Shown: positions 63,986 to 64,000 of the stretch, in pieces
Numbering within the stretch: the stretch's first letter is position 1
How the letters are laid out: every line of letters starts with the position of its first letter
Assembly (NCBI GenBank): GCA_035771165.1
Contig: JAWNZC010000368.1
Coordinates: forward strand, 3,484,501-3,548,500
DNA: 64,000 nt
Direction of reading: 5' to 3'
Source: Paragorgia papillata
Taxonomy: Eukaryota; Cnidaria; Anthozoa; Scleralcyonacea; Coralliidae
The notes under the pieces: model-generated
Database searches by the model: none
The model's input: only the letters and a program-made list of their open reading frames with translations
What the model was told of the DNA's origin: nothing
Program-made: the position numbers and the translations under genes

Positions 63986-64000
63986 GTAAGTTGAATTATC

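Noticed and set aside
59674..62732. Open frames of 360-909 codons reading repeated Leu-His-Ser-Thr
   Set aside because: A five-base unit gives the same stop-free 15-base cycle in every frame; the region is an intronic satellite between exons 21 and 22.
1..63985. CRISPR array, operon or bacterial promoter features
   Set aside because: Tandem repeats here lack unique spacers of even length, and the gene has spliceosomal introns, so prokaryotic features do not apply.

Overview
The window looks like nuclear DNA of an invertebrate animal, most likely an anthozoan cnidarian (coral or anemone). This is inferred from long introns packed with palindromic mobile elements, a single-exon class A receptor gene nested in an intron, tRNA-derived SINE fragments and a hammerhead-ribozyme repeat. 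No species-specific marker was seen.

Almost the whole window is one plus-strand gene. I rebuilt 23 coding exons from 7587 to 63985. Every acceptor is AG, every donor is GT, and all 22 exon-exon phases agree, giving about 1,440 residues with no internal stop. Neither end is present: the first visible exon starts inside a codon and the last ends inside one. In order the protein has a Ser/Asn-rich leader, about four ankyrin repeats, a low-complexity linker, armadillo-like helical repeats, a RasGEF N-terminal (REM-like) module, a FERM-type F2-F3 region and a basic Ser/Arg-rich tail. The catalytic CDC25-type RasGEF domain was not found and, if it exists, should lie downstream. I do not recognise this domain combination as a named vertebrate gene. 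It is the best candidate here for something undescribed.

The largest intron (20675-30017) holds a second, intronless gene on the minus strand: a rhodopsin-class GPCR (22241-23191 from the preferred start). It lacks a usable second extracellular-loop cysteine and has an altered NPxxY motif. Its longer upstream start lies in a dispersed repeat and was rejected.

The rest is repeat DNA. From left to right: 1-7586 holds microsatellites, foldback elements and one MITE-in-MITE insertion with an 8-bp target duplication. 7815-20542 holds several palindromic TTAA-flanked elements, trinucleotide arrays and a 1.25-kb foldback with a SINE inside. 20675-30017 holds a CAAGC-type array, the GPCR, a tRNA-headed SINE, a nested 2.4-kb palindrome with mariner-like remnants, and more palindromes. 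30145-32445 is a tetranucleotide array with a segmental duplication that copies a splice donor. 39669-62766 has three large CTMCA pentanucleotide arrays in three separate introns, 17-, 25- and 27-bp minisatellites, and a hammerhead-ribozyme motif at about 44053-44100. The very long reading frames in the simple arrays are periodicity artefacts.

Palindrome and repeat boundaries were read by eye and may be off by several bases.
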